In this document: positions 1-10,444 of the stretch, piece after piece | Layout of the letters: each line of letters starts with the position of its first letter | How positions within the stretch are numbered: the first letter of the stretch is position 1 | The notes under the pieces: model-generated | What the model saw: the letters and a program-made list of their open reading frames with translations, nothing else | Database searches by the model: none | What the model was told of the DNA's origin: nothing | Assembly: GCF_902859645.1 (NCBI RefSeq) | Contig: NZ_CADIJR010000031.1 | Location: 1 to 64,000, forward strand | Reading direction: 5' to 3' | DNA from: Achromobacter insuavis | GTDB taxonomy: Bacteria > Pseudomonadota > Gammaproteobacteria > Burkholderiales > Burkholderiaceae_B | DNA: 64,000 nucleotides | Translations under genes and position numbers: made by a program

Positions 1-1
1 C

Positions 2-139
2 GCCGCGCCTGCCGCGACGTCCAGGCCCGCCACGGCCGCCGCGCCTGCCGCGCCCGTCCAGGCTCGCACCCGCCCCGCCGCCACGTCCGAACTGACGCCC
101 TCGCATTCCCCTTCCGAAGCCGCCTATGAACCGAGGTGA
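2..139 (+). CDS. 3' end of a gene cut by the window edge (possible PepSY-type iron-uptake protein)
   Basis: Only the last 45 codons are visible, read in frame 2 and ending in a TGA that overlaps the ribosome-binding site of the next gene. The visible tail is rich in Ala, Pro and Thr, looks like a disordered C-terminus and carries no motif. In related genomes a DUF3325 gene usually follows genes for PepSY-associated membrane proteins and TonB-dependent siderophore uptake, so a PepSY protein is a reasonable guess from context only. The open frame and its tight spacing to the DUF3325 gene are seen; the identity is inference. Confidence 0.45.
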   Translation, partial: AAPAATSRPATAAAPAAPVQARTRPAATSELTPSHSPSEAAYEPR

Positions 140-145
140 TACGCC

Positions 146-469
146 ATGACGCTCGCCGCCTTCTGCCTTGCCTACGCGGGATTCTCCGCCCTGTGCCTGG
201 GCATGGATCGTCACTACGAGGATCTGTTCGACCGCGCCTTGCCGCGCCGCCACCGCGTGCCGCTGCGCACCTTCGGCTGGCTGGCGCTGGCATTGTCGCT
301 GTGCGCCTCGGCCGCGGTCTGGGGCTGGAGCTACGGCACCGTTGAATGGATCGGCATCCTCAGCATCGCCGGCCTGCTGCTGATCTGGTTCCTGACCTTC
401 CGCCCGCGCGCGGCGCTGACCGCCGGCGGGCTGTGCGCGCTGGCCGCGCCGCTGCTGGCCGTCCTGTAG
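146..469 (+). CDS. DUF3325 family small membrane protein (iron-uptake associated)
   Basis: 107 residues with three or four hydrophobic segments (about residues 1-20, 45-65, 68-85 and 90-107) and a conserved-looking MDRHYEDLF motif after the first helix. The arrangement matches DUF3325, a family found beside PepSY and TonB-receptor genes in Pseudomonas, Bordetella and Achromobacter and thought to act at the inner membrane in siderophore-iron utilisation. Its biochemical role is unknown. The ATG at 146 is preceded by a good GAGGTGA six bases upstream and lies six bases after the stop of the preceding gene, so the two are probably co-transcribed. Family assignment is by recognition. Confidence 0.75.
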   Translation: MTLAAFCLAYAGFSALCLGMDRHYEDLFDRALPRRHRVPLRTFGWLALALSLCASAAVWGWSYGTVEWIGILSIAGLLLIWFLTFRPRAALTAGGLCALAAPLLAVL

Positions 470-611
470 CCGCGGCGTTGCCCTGACGCCCCGTGGGCGT
501 CGAACCCGGCCGGGAAGGGCCGCCGCCGCGCCCGGGCGATCCCATGCCATCCAGGCGCCGCGCGCGGCACGTTACACTGGGTGTTTCACCAAGCAAACGC
601 CCGCATCGTCC

Positions 612-1964
612 ATGAACACCCGCGTCCTCACTGGCATCACCACCTCCGGAACCCCCCACCTCGGCAACTACGCTGGCGCGATCCGCCCGGCGGTCCAGGC
701 GAGCACGCAACCGGGCGTCGACGCGTTTTTCTTCCTGGCCGACTACCACGCGCTGATCAAGTGCGACGATCCGGCCCGCGTGGCCCGCTCGCGGCTTGAA
801 ATCGCCGCCACCTGGCTGGCGGTCGGGCTCGATCCCGAGCGCGTGACCTTCTACCGTCAATCGGACATCCCCGAGATCCCGGAACTGAGCTGGCTGCTGA
901 CCTGCGTCACGGCCAAGGGCCTGATGAACCGCGCGCACGCGTACAAGGCCTCGGTCGACCAGAACGTGGCCAAGGGCGTGGATCCCGATGATGGCGTGAC
1001 CATGGGCCTGTTCTCGTATCCGGTGCTGATGGCCGCGGACATCGTCATGTTCAACGCCAACAAGGTGCCGGTGGGCCGCGACCAGATCCAGCACCTGGAA
1101 ATGGCGCGCGACATCGCCCAGCGCTTCAACCACCTGTACGGCCGTGAATACTTCACGCTGCCCGAGGTCGCCATCGAAGAAGACGTGGCCACCTTGCCGG
1201 GCCTGGACGGCCGCAAGATGTCCAAGAGCTACAACAACACCATCCCGCTGTTCGAGGGCGGCGCCAAGGCGCTGCGCGCCTCGATCATGCGCATCGTCAC
1301 CGACTCGCGCGAACCGGGCGAACCCAAGGACGCCGAAGGCTCGCACCTGTACACCATCTACCGTGCCTTCGCCACGCACGAACAGGCCGTGGCCTTCCGC
1401 AAGCAGCTCGAGGAGGGCCTGGGCTGGGGCGAAGCCAAGCAGGCGCTCTACGATCACCTGGAGAACCTGCTGGCGCCGATGCGCGAGCGCTACTTCGACC
1501 TGATGGCCAACCCCGGCCGCATCGAGGACGTGCTGCAGGCCGGCGCCGTCAAGGCGCGCAAGCTGGCGGTGCCGATGATGCGCGAGCTGCGCGAGGCCGT
1601 CGGCCTGCGCAACCTGAACGCGCAGGCGCCGGGCAAGGACGCGCCGGCCAAGAAGGAAAAGGGCAAGGGCGCGCGTTTCGTCAGCTTCCGCGACGAGGAT
1701 GGCGGCTTCCGCTTCCGTTTCCTGGCCGCCGATGGCGAGGAACTGCTGCTGTCGCAGCGCTTTGCCGATCCCAAGGAAGCCGGCGTGCTGATGCGCCGCC
1801 TGCAGGCGGAATCGCCCGAGACCCTGCTGCAAGCCACGGCCGAGGGCCTGGCGGCGGTGCTGGACGGCGCCACCGTGGCGACGGCGCCCGCCGGCGCCCA
1901 GGGCGACGTCCAGGCGCAACTGGCGAAGGCGCGCGACGCGCTGCGCTCGATGGCGCAGGAATAA
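612..1964 (+). CDS. trpS: Tryptophan--tRNA ligase with C-terminal extension
   Basis: Class Ic aminoacyl-tRNA synthetase that charges tRNA-Trp in the cytosol. The HIGH-type signature appears as TPHLGN near residues 14-19 and the KMSKS loop as KMSKSYNN near residue 203, with the usual Rossmann core between. At 450 residues it is about 110 longer than typical bacterial TrpS (330-340). After a Lys-rich linker, residues about 354-398 form a compact segment ([16 protein letters not shown] and so on) resembling a DUF1508/YegP unit; long TrpS proteins are known in Bordetella relatives. It is monocistronic, followed by a strong hairpin. Confidence 0.97.
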   Translation: MNTRVLTGITTSGTPHLGNYAGAIRPAVQASTQPGVDAFFFLADYHALIKCDDPARVARSRLEIAATWLAVGLDPERVTFYRQSDIPEIPELSWLLTCVTAKGLMNRAHAYKASVDQNVAKGVDPDDGVTMGLFSYPVLMAADIVMFNANKVPVGRDQIQHLEMARDIAQRFNHLYGREYFTLPEVAIEEDVATLPGLDGRKMSKSYNNTIPLFEGGAKALRASIMRIVTDSREPGEPKDAEGSHLYTIYRAFATHEQAVAFRKQLEEGLGWGEAKQALYDHLENLLAPMRERYFDLMANPGRIEDVLQAGAVKARKLAVPMMRELREAVGLRNLNAQAPGKDAPAKKEKGKGARFVSFRDEDGGFRFRFLAADGEELLLSQRFADPKEAGVLMRRLQAESPETLLQATAEGLAAVLDGATVATAPAGAQGDVQAQLAKARDALRSMAQE

Positions 1965-1980
1965 CGCCGCGCGGGCGCAG

Positions 1981-2012
1981 GACAAGGGCGGCGCCATCGC
2001 GCCGCCCTTGTC
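1981..2012 (+). terminator. Terminator hairpin after trpS
   Basis: Perfect 14-bp stem GACAAGGGCGGCGC / GCGCCGCCCTTGTC with a CATC loop, 17 bases after the trpS stop, followed by GTTTGTAT. The stem is very stable; the T-tract is short and broken. It may also serve the convergent gene that ends at 2062. Confidence 0.7.
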
Positions 2013-2061
2013 GTTTGTATCCGCAAGGAAAGGCCGCCGTGCCGCGCGCCGGGCGCCGTGC

Positions 2062-2565
2062 CTAGCGGCCGTTGGCGGAAACGATGCGGCCGTCGCGCAC
2101 CTGGAATCGTTGCGCGCTGCCCTGGCCGGCGATTTCCAGCATGTCGCCTTCCGAATAACCCGTCACGGTGGGACAGTCGAGCCATTCCGGGTTGATGAAC
2201 GGGAAGTACTTGAGCGTGCCGCTGCCCTGGCTGACGAAATCGAACGTGGTGTTGGCCACGACTTCCGGATCCCATTGGCTGGCGTCGAAGGTCAGCGCAC
2301 AGCCGGCGCCGATGCGGTAGATGATGCTGGCACCCATGCTGGCGAAACCCAGCGCGCCGACGTGCAGCTGCGCGCCATTGCACAGCTCGATGACGCGGCT
2401 GCCCAGGCGTTCCAGGGTGATGTGCTTGAAGGTGACTTCGGCGCCGTCCACGGTCAGGTGGGCATATTGGCCAAGGGTGACTTCGTTGTAGGCGCCGCTC
2501 AGGCTGGCTTCTTTCTCGGTGATGATTGCCGTTTCGTTGGCGGCAAGCGTAATCGTGTTGCGCAT
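2062..2565 (-). CDS. Hypothetical protein with beta-rich pattern
   Basis: 167 residues from the ATG at 2565 (MRNTITLAANET). The frame stays open to 2655, but the longer N-terminus is basic and unconvincing, and a GGAG lies about 12 bases before the chosen start. I do not recognise the family. The sequence alternates short hydrophobic and polar stretches with many Gly, Thr and Val (GAYNEVTLGQYAHLTVDGAEVTF), the texture of a beta-solenoid or beta-sandwich; there is no signal peptide or membrane helix. It ends convergently with trpS and stands alone. The AT-rich stretch at about 2690-2750 may hold its promoter. Confidence 0.6.
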   Translation of the reverse strand: MRNTITLAANETAIITEKEASLSGAYNEVTLGQYAHLTVDGAEVTFKHITLERLGSRVIELCNGAQLHVGALGFASMGASIIYRIGAGCALTFDASQWDPEVVANTTFDFVSQGSGTLKYFPFINPEWLDCPTVTGYSEGDMLEIAGQGSAQRFQVRDGRIVSANGR

Positions 2566-2800
2566 GGCGGGACGGATCTCCGGTCTCTCAGGTATGGCGC
2601 TGTTTTTCTTGTGCTTCGACCCGATAGACGCTTGCGCCGCAGCTCGCCTGATCATGGGTTTGCTTCCGCCGGGTGAGCCCGATCCGCCGGCTTATTATTA
2701 TTTGGACACAATTCGATATTTTCCCTTATTTTTGTTGCGCCCGGCTTGAGGCAACGCAAGGAAGGGGAAGCTTTGAGGGAAAGTCCTTAGTTGAATGACA

Positions 2801-2820
2801 ACCGGCGCCTGAGCGCCGGT
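2801..2820 (-). terminator. Possible terminator after tex
   Basis: Perfect 8-bp stem ACCGGCGC / GCGCCGGT with a 4-base loop, about 60 bases beyond the tex stop on the minus strand. The bases after the stem on that strand (TGTCATTC) are only mildly T-rich, so termination may be weak or Rho-assisted. Confidence 0.4.
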
Positions 2821-2878
2821 TGGGGGACTTCCGGATGCCGCCTGGCCGGCTCCCGCGGGAGCGGCCAGGGGAGGGGGA

Positions 2879-5260
<2,382 letters not shown>

Positions 5261-5489
5261 CTCGATACGACGGCAAAAAAGGAAAAACAAGGGGCGGATT
5301 GTGCCATAAGCCGTTGTTACAGAACGTGCCAGGCGGGACAGATCCGTCCCCACGGGATGCGGCGTTTGCGACGCGATCGGCGGAAAAGAGCGGCGCCAGC
5401 GGGTATCATTTGGTCCTTTCCCACCCTATTCAGGGTCAGGCGTCCCGACCGTTGATCCGCGCGGTCGACCGCGATGCCTGGCTGTTTCA

Positions 5490-7577
5490 ATGCTGGACCT
5501 GGACATCTCCGAATTCTTCGCCGAGGACGGCCCGCTCGCGTCGGCCATGCCCGGCTACAAGCCGCGCCCGTCCCAGGTGGAACTGGCGCAGGCCATAGGC
5601 GAGGCCATCCAGGACCGCGCCACGCTGGTGGCCGAGGCCGGCACCGGCATCGGCAAGACCTGGGCCTACCTTGTACCCGCCTTCATCCAGGGCGGCAAGG
5701 TGCTGATTTCCACCGGCACGCGCACCCTGCAGGACCAACTGTTCACCCGCGACCTGCCGCGCGTGCGCGCCGCGCTGGCCGCGCCGGTCACCGCCGCGCT
5801 GCTCAAGGGCCGCGGCAACTACGTCTGCCATTACCACCTGGAACGGCTGCAGGGCGACGAACGCGCGCTGAAGTCGCGCACCGAAATCCAGCAGTTGCGC
5901 CAGATCCAGGTGTTCGCAGGCATTTCCAAGACCGGCGACCGGGGCGACCTGGCGCAAGTGCCCGAAGACGCCGATATCTGGCAGCGCGTCACCTCGACCC
6001 GCGAGAACTGCCTGGGTCAGGAGTGCCCGCGCATCCGCGACTGCTTCGTGGTGAAGGCCCGCCGCCAGGCCCAGGAGGCCGACGTGGTGGTGGTCAACCA
6101 CGCCCTGTTCATGGCCGACCTGGTGCTGCGCGAAGAGGGCGTCACCGACCTGCTGCCCGAAGCCGACACCGTTATCTTCGACGAAGCGCACCAGTTGCCC
6201 GACACGGCCACCCGCTTTCTCGGCAGCAGCGTGTCGACCCACCAACTGCTGGACTTCGGCCGCGCGCTCGAGGCCGCCGGCCTGGCCTATGCGCGCGAAG
6301 CCACCAAATGGAGCGACGTCGCGCGCCACCTGGAAACGGCCACGCGCGAATTGCGCCTGGTCTGTGCGCCGCTCGAGCGGCTGCCGGGGCGCAAGGCCAC
6401 GTTCGAGGCCATTCCCAATGCCGACGAGTTCGATGCCGCGCTGGCGGTGTTGCGCGAGGCGGTGGACATCGCCACCAACGCGCTGGGCTCGGTCGCCGAA
6501 CGCCATCCCGACCTGGTGGCCGCCGCCCGCAGCGGCGCCGAGATCGCCGTGCGCCTCAAGCGCTGGGCCACGCCGGGCCGCGACGGCGCCGGCTTCGACG
6601 ACGAAGGCTGGGGCCGCGACGACCAGGCGCCCGCGCCGGCGCCGCAATCGGCGTTGGGCGATGGCCTGTCCACGCCCGCCGCGATTCTCGAAGGCGCAGC
6701 CGCGGCGGTGGAATGGACCGGCCCGGCGGTGCGCTGGGTCGAGCATGGCCAGCATCACGTGCGGCTGCATTCCGCGCCGCTGTCCGTGGCGCAGGCGTTC
6801 TCCAAATACCGCAAGCCGGGCCAGGCCTGGATCATGACCTCGGCCACGCTGTCGGTGAACGGCGAGTTCACCCATTTCACCGGCCAGCTGGGGCTGGATC
6901 GCGCCCGCACCGGCAAGTGGGAATCACCCTTCGACTACCCTGAGCAGGCGTTGCTGTTCGTGCCGCGCGGCATGCCCGAGCCGCAATCGCCGCAGTTCCT
7001 GGACCGCTTCGTGCAGACGCTGCTGCCGCTGCTGGAAGCCAGCCCGGGCGGCACGCTGGTGTTGTGCACCACGCTGCGCGCCGTGGACAAGGTCGCCAAC
7101 CTGCTGGCCGACGCTTTCGACGACGCCGGCCACGACTGGCCGCTGCTCAAGCAGGGCGAGGGCACGCGCCGCGACCTGCTGGACCGCTTCTGCAAGCTGA
7201 CGCACCCGGTGCTGGTGGGCAGCGCCAGTTTCTGGGAGGGCATCGACCTGCCCGGCGACGTGCTGACGCTGGTGGCGATCGACAAGCTGCCGTTCGCGCC
7301 GCCGGATGATCCGGTGATCGAGGCGCGGCTGCGGGCCTGTCGCGCCCACGGCGGCAATCCGTTCTCGGAATACCAGCTGCCCGAGGCCGCGATCTCGCTC
7401 AAGCAGGGCGCCGGCCGCCTGATCCGCACGGAATCGGACTGGGGCGTGCTGATGGTGGGCGATGCCCGCCTGGTCGAGAAGCCCTACGGCAAGCGCCTCT
7501 GGCGTGGCCTGCCGCCGTTCGCGCGGACGCGCGAACTGGAAGAGGTGCTGGCCTTCTACCGCCGCAAGCAGGAATAG
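5490..7577 (+). CDS. DinG/YoaA-family ATP-dependent DNA helicase
   Basis: 695-residue superfamily 2 (XPD-like) 5'-3' helicase. Visible motifs are Walker A GTGIGKT at residues 51-57, Walker B DEAH at 231-234, and a C-terminal GSASFWEGIDLPGD motif with the arginine-bearing QGAGRLIR. Cysteines 113, 174, 179 and 185 have the spacing of the XPD/DinG 4Fe-4S cluster, so this is an iron-sulfur helicase rather than a cluster-less relative. It probably unwinds structured or damaged replication intermediates. It is closer in size to YoaA (about 640) than to E. coli DinG (716); I leave the symbol open. No clear Shine-Dalgarno is seen. Confidence 0.9.
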   Translation: MLDLDISEFFAEDGPLASAMPGYKPRPSQVELAQAIGEAIQDRATLVAEAGTGIGKTWAYLVPAFIQGGKVLISTGTRTLQDQLFTRDLPRVRAALAAPVTAALLKGRGNYVCHYHLERLQGDERALKSRTEIQQLRQIQVFAGISKTGDRGDLAQVPEDADIWQRVTSTRENCLGQECPRIRDCFVVKARRQAQEADVVVVNHALFMADLVLREEGVTDLLPEADTVIFDEAHQLPDTATRFLGSSVSTHQLLDFGRALEAAGLAYAREATKWSDVARHLETATRELRLVCAPLERLPGRKATFEAIPNADEFDAALAVLREAVDIATNALGSVAERHPDLVAAARSGAEIAVRLKRWATPGRDGAGFDDEGWGRDDQAPAPAPQSALGDGLSTPAAILEGAAAAVEWTGPAVRWVEHGQHHVRLHSAPLSVAQAFSKYRKPGQAWIMTSATLSVNGEFTHFTGQLGLDRARTGKWESPFDYPEQALLFVPRGMPEPQSPQFLDRFVQTLLPLLEASPGGTLVLCTTLRAVDKVANLLADAFDDAGHDWPLLKQGEGTRRDLLDRFCKLTHPVLVGSASFWEGIDLPGDVLTLVAIDKLPFAPPDDPVIEARLRACRAHGGNPFSEYQLPEAAISLKQGAGRLIRTESDWGVLMVGDARLVEKPYGKRLWRGLPPFARTRELEEVLAFYRRKQE

Positions 7578-7630
7578 GGCGGCGGGCAGCACGTCCTCAA
7601 AAATAGGACGCCAGGACGACAGAGCAAAAA

Positions 7631-7654
7631 AAGCCCCTCGAGAGATCGAGGGGC
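7631..7654. terminator. Bidirectional terminator between the helicase gene and bamD
   Basis: Stem AAGCCCCTCG / CGAGGGGCTT around an AGAGAT loop, flanked by an A-run (7625-7632) on one side and TTTT on the other, so it can end both convergent genes. Confidence 0.85.
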
Positions 7655-7674
7655 TTTTCCCATGCGGGCGGTGT

Positions 7675-8517
7675 TCAGTTGAACGGATTCCACCAGCTCT
7701 TGTCGGCCTTCAGGCCCTTGTCCTTGAACGAGCTGTTGGGGAAGTTCTTGTCGAACACGCGTTGCGAGTCGTTCTTCAGCTCGGTCATGCCGAGCTTGTC
7801 GTAGGACTGCACCATCAGGTAGAGCGCCTCTTCGGTGGCGGGGGCGCCCTCGAAGTCGGTGATGACGGTCTGCGCGCGGTTGGCGGCGGCGATGTAGGCG
7901 CCGCGCTCGTAGTAGTAGCGGGCCACGTGCACTTCGTTCATGGCGATGGTGTTGACCAGCCAGGCGACGCGCTTGATGGCATCCGGGGTGTACTTGCTGT
8001 CCGGGTAGCGCTTGATCAGGTCGTTGAACGCGTCATAGGACGCGCGCAGGCCCTTGGGGTCGCGCTCGGCCGGATCCTGGCCGGTGATGTTGCTCATGAA
8101 CGCGCTGGCCGGCGTGAAATTGATCAGGCCCTTCAGGTACAGCGCGTAGTCGGTGCCGGGATGGTTGGGGTAGAGCTGCTGGAATCGGTCGATCGCGGCC
8201 AGCGCCTGTTCGTTTTCGCCGTCCTTCCAGTTGACGTAGGCCAGTTCCAGCAGGGCCTGCTGGGCGTAGACGCCGAAGGGATAGCGGCTCTCGATGGCGG
8301 TCAGGCGCTCGCGCGCTTCTTTCCAGCCACCCGAGGAGATTTCGGCCTTGGCGTCGGCGTAGAGCTGTTCGGCGCTCCAGTTGGTGGTCTTGTCGTACTT
8401 GCTGTTGGTCGAACCGCAACCGGCGATCGCGATGACGGCAAATAGCGCGATAACCACGCGCAAAACCGACCCGCTTCGGGAGGCGGGGTTCAAGGGAGCT
8501 GCGGAGTGGTGAATCAC
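7675..8517 (-). CDS. bamD: Outer membrane assembly lipoprotein BamD
   Basis: 280 residues. An N-terminal hydrophobic helix ends in the lipobox IAGC (Cys at about residue 34), followed by five TPR-like helical repeats (LYADAKAEISSGGWKEARERLTAI, YAQQALLELAYVNW and so on). BamD is the essential lipoprotein of the BAM complex that folds outer membrane beta-barrels, presumably including the TpsB barrel encoded nearby. Translation appears to start at GTG 8517. It is divergent from rluD with a gap of 53 bases, a conserved arrangement in Betaproteobacteria and E. coli. Confidence 0.95.
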   Translation of the reverse strand: MIHHSAAPLNPASRSGSVLRVVIALFAVIAIAGCGSTNSKYDKTTNWSAEQLYADAKAEISSGGWKEARERLTAIESRYPFGVYAQQALLELAYVNWKDGENEQALAAIDRFQQLYPNHPGTDYALYLKGLINFTPASAFMSNITGQDPAERDPKGLRASYDAFNDLIKRYPDSKYTPDAIKRVAWLVNTIAMNEVHVARYYYERGAYIAAANRAQTVITDFEGAPATEEALYLMVQSYDKLGMTELKNDSQRVFDKNFPNSSFKDKGLKADKSWWNPFN

Positions 8518-8570
8518 GAGAATCGTATCCTTGGTGTTAGCATGGCAGGCTGATTATATGATTTGTCTCC

Positions 8571-9569
8571 ATGTCTGATACAGCCATCAGCGCAGATCTC
8601 GTTTCCGACGATGAACTCCTGAGCCTTCCCGGCGAAAACCCGCGCGGCGAACCGCAATTTGTAACGGTGCCCGCGGGCACTCGCGCCGACCGGCTGGACA
8701 AGGTGCTGGCCGGTCTGTTGACGGATCATTCCCGCAGCCGGCTGCAAGGTTGGATCGAGGCCGGCAACGTCCACGTCAACGGCGCGCCCGGCAAGATCCG
8801 CCAGACGGTGGGGCCGGGCGACGAACTCACGGTCTGGGCCCAACCGGCGCCCGAAACCCTGGCTTTCGCCCCCGAACCGATCGATTTCCCCGTGGTCGAC
8901 GAAAGCGCCGACTGGATCGTGGTGAACAAGCCCGCCGGCCTGGTGGTGCATCCCGGCGCCGGCAACTGGAGCGGCACGCTGCTCAACGGCCTGCTGCATC
9001 GCTACCCCGAACTGGCGCAGGTGGCCCGCGCCGGCATCGTTCACCGGCTGGACAAGGACACCTCCGGACTGATGGTGGTGGCGCGCAATGAAATCGCGCA
9101 GACCCACCTGGTGCGCCAGTTGCAGGCGCGCAGCATGGGGCGTGAATACGTCGCCCTGGCGCATGGCTGGCTGGCCGCCGCCGGCAAGGTCGACCGCCCG
9201 ATCGGCCGCGATCCGCGCGTGCCGGTGCGCATGAGCGTCGAGCGGCCGGTGGCGCCCAAACCCGCCATCACCCACTACGCCCCCGCGCGCCGCGGCCAGG
9301 TCGATCCCGGCGGCCGCGTCACCGAGGTTGTCTGCCGCCTGGAAACCGGCCGCACCCACCAGATCCGGGTGCATCTGGCCAGCCTCGGCCATCCGCTGCT
9401 GGCCGACACGATCTACGGCGGCAAGAACATCGCGGGCGCGCAGCGGCAGATGCTGCACGCCCGCGCCCTGCATTTCGACGATCCGGGCGGGCGCGGCGAG
9501 GTCCAGTTCGCCGCCCCGATGCCGGCCGACATGACCCTGGTTCAGGAAGCGATCGCATGGAACGCGTGA
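8571..9569 (+). CDS. rluD: 23S rRNA pseudouridine synthase RluD
   Basis: 332 residues. An N-terminal S4-type RNA-binding domain (RADRLDKVLAGLLTDHSRSRLQGWIEAGNV) precedes the RsuA/RluA catalytic domain with the signature HRLDKDTSGLMV; Asp161 is the expected catalytic aspartate. RluD modifies helix 69 of 23S rRNA (positions 1911, 1915 and 1917 in E. coli numbering). It lies divergent to bamD and overlaps the next gene, as in E. coli (rluD-yfiH), which supports RluD over RluA or RluC. Confidence 0.94.
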   Translation: MSDTAISADLVSDDELLSLPGENPRGEPQFVTVPAGTRADRLDKVLAGLLTDHSRSRLQGWIEAGNVHVNGAPGKIRQTVGPGDELTVWAQPAPETLAFAPEPIDFPVVDESADWIVVNKPAGLVVHPGAGNWSGTLLNGLLHRYPELAQVARAGIVHRLDKDTSGLMVVARNEIAQTHLVRQLQARSMGREYVALAHGWLAAAGKVDRPIGRDPRVPVRMSVERPVAPKPAITHYAPARRGQVDPGGRVTEVVCRLETGRTHQIRVHLASLGHPLLADTIYGGKNIAGAQRQMLHARALHFDDPGGRGEVQFAAPMPADMTLVQEAIAWNA

Positions 9570-10321
9570 TGGAAGGCTTGCCCGTGGTGACCGGCCCCGC
9601 CTGGGCCGGCGTCAACTATTTCTGCACCACCCGCGCCGGCGGCGTGGGCGTGGCGCCGCATGACACCCTCAACCTGGGCCGCCGCGCTGGCGACGATCCC
9701 GACACCGTGGCCGAGAACCGCCGCCGCCTGCGCGCGGCGCTGCCGGCCGAGCCGTTGTGGCTGCGCCAGGTGCACGGCAGCGATGTGATCGACGCCGACG
9801 CCGCCGACCTGCCCGACGAGCCGGCGCTGGACGCCAGCGTCACCGCCCAGCCGGGCCGCGTGCTGGCCGTGATGGTGGCGGACTGCCTGCCGGTGGTCAT
9901 CGCCGATGCCGATGGCCGCGTCCTGGGCGCGGCCCATGCCGGCTGGCGCGGCCTGTCCGGCGGCGTGCTGGAAAACACCCTGGCCGCCATGCGCGCCAAG
10001 GCGCCGGGCGCAACCGCCTGGCGCGCCTGGGTCGGCCCCGGCATCGGGCCGGACGCCTTCGAGGTCGGCCGCGACGTGCTGGACGCCTTCATGGCGTACG
10101 ATCCCGCCGCCGAGCGCTATTTCCGGCCGCGTCCCGGCGTGCCGGGCAAATGGCTGGCCGACCTGGCCGGCCTGGCCGAATTCCGCCTGTGCCGGGCCGG
10201 CGTGCAGGACGTCACCCTGAGCGGCCTGTGCACCGTGGCGGACGCCGGGCGCTTCTTTTCCTACCGCCGCGACAGCGAGACCGGCAGGATGGCTTTGCTG
10301 GCCTGGCTCGATCCGGACTGA
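9557..10321 (+). CDS. pgeF: PgeF/YfiH-family protein (laccase-domain purine nucleoside phosphorylase)
   Basis: 254 residues of the Cu-oxidase_4/YfiH family. The conserved metal-site residues are visible: His in LRQVHGSDV, Cys in MVADCLPVVIAD and His in AAHAGWRG. Members show purine nucleoside phosphorylase/adenosine deaminase activity and, in E. coli, editing of peptidoglycan precursors (PgeF); the older label is polyphenol oxidase. It overlaps the end of rluD by 13 bases, so the two are translationally coupled. Which activity dominates here cannot be read from the sequence. Confidence 0.9.
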   Translation: MERVMEGLPVVTGPAWAGVNYFCTTRAGGVGVAPHDTLNLGRRAGDDPDTVAENRRRLRAALPAEPLWLRQVHGSDVIDADAADLPDEPALDASVTAQPGRVLAVMVADCLPVVIADADGRVLGAAHAGWRGLSGGVLENTLAAMRAKAPGATAWRAWVGPGIGPDAFEVGRDVLDAFMAYDPAAERYFRPRPGVPGKWLADLAGLAEFRLCRAGVQDVTLSGLCTVADAGRFFSYRRDSETGRMALLAWLDPD

Positions 10322-10444
10322 TCCAGCGCAAAGCGGCCGCACGCGCGGGCGGCTAGCCTTGCTGGCCTCATTGAATACCCGCATTGACAGCGCTGAACCC
10401 GACATGCAACATCAATCGGGAAGTCTCGATAACAAGGTGTCGAA

